Shown piece by piece: positions 21,688-21,783 of a stretch of 21,783 bases of DNA (position 1 is the stretch's first letter; the number at the start of each line of letters is the position of its first letter). The stretch comes from Clostridia bacterium (GTDB taxonomy: Bacteria; Bacillota; Clostridia; Oscillospirales; Acutalibacteraceae). The translations under genes were made by a program, and so were the position numbers. The notes beneath the pieces are model-generated. The model worked only from the letters and a program-made list of their open reading frames with translations. It was not told the origin of the DNA and made no database searches. The stretch lies in NCBI GenBank assembly GCA_900759575.1, contig CAAEVU010000053.1, positions 1 to 21,783 of the forward strand, written 5' to 3'.

Positions 21688-21783
21688 ATGGGGCGTTTAG
21701 GCGGTGCGCTGTTTTTCCGTTGGAAATCTCCAAAAAATCTGGAAGTATTTGTGGACGTGAACACGATAAACCTTGAATATAAA
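21688..21783 (+). CDS. Possible start of a gene cut by the window edge
   Basis: A frame opens at ATG 21688 with AAGGGG 4-5 bases upstream and stays open for 32 codons to the end of the window (beginning MGRLGGALFFRWKSPKN). I do not recognise the peptide. No convincing promoter precedes it. It could equally be chance; the frame length is too short to decide. Confidence 0.25.
   Translation, partial: MGRLGGALFFRWKSPKNLEVFVDVNTINLEYK

Noticed and set aside
1..21783. CRISPR array, transposase, integrase, tRNA or defence-system genes
   Set aside because: No spaced direct repeats, no recombinase or nuclease motifs and no tRNA-like cloverleaf were recognised; the window reads as ordinary core and metabolic chromosome.

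Overview
The window looks like chromosomal DNA from a low-to-mid-GC Firmicute, most likely a gut-type clostridium (Oscillospiraceae/Ruminococcaceae-like). The grounds are strong AAGGAGG-type ribosome sites, sigma-A promoters close to consensus, U-tailed hairpin terminators, a NiCo (czcD) riboswitch, a PdxS/PdxT vitamin B6 pathway and a DUF6774-like small protein. No rRNA, tRNA, CRISPR array, prophage or insertion sequence was seen. The genus is not resolved.

Layout. (1) 58-1518: an MBOAT O-acyltransferase whose partner genes are probably outside the window. (2) 1642-5695: a carbohydrate locus with an AraC regulator and a GH43-like glycosidase on the minus strand, divergent from a GH31 alpha-glycosidase. 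(3) 5754-8378: vitamin B6 synthesis, pdxS-pdxT divergent from a C-terminally short PdxR/MocR regulator, with a candidate PdxR operator between them. (4) 8526-9733: a cation diffusion facilitator behind a NiCo riboswitch with a visible promoter and terminator switch. (5) 9920-12390: a MarR regulator and an Old Yellow Enzyme/dienoyl-CoA-reductase-like flavoenzyme, with a perfect 14-bp palindrome just downstream of the enzyme gene's -10 box. (6) 12520-13506: a DUF421 membrane protein followed by a DUF6774-like small protein whose ribosome site is buried in a perfect hairpin. (7) 13602-13817: a stand-alone candidate structured RNA on the minus strand with a consensus promoter, closing helix, three hairpins and terminator; I cannot assign it to a known family. 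(8) 13912-16053: a TetR regulator divergent from a GPH-type sugar:cation symporter. (9) 16174-19586: a second, related TetR with a GT8 glycosyltransferase, divergent from an overlapping pair made of a diacylglycerol-glucosyltransferase-like enzyme and a variant PlsY-like acyltransferase, which suggests membrane glycolipid synthesis. (10) 19719-21579: a CorA-type metal channel and an EamA/DMT transporter. (11) 21580-21783: no certain gene, possibly the start of one.

Most units are a regulator next to the genes it probably controls (AraC, MocR, MarR and two TetR), separated by bidirectional terminators. The items most worth follow-up are the unassigned RNA at 13602-13783, the riboswitch with an extra downstream hairpin, the hairpin-masked ribosome site at 12748-12778, the short PdxR, and the glycosyltransferase/PlsY-variant pair.
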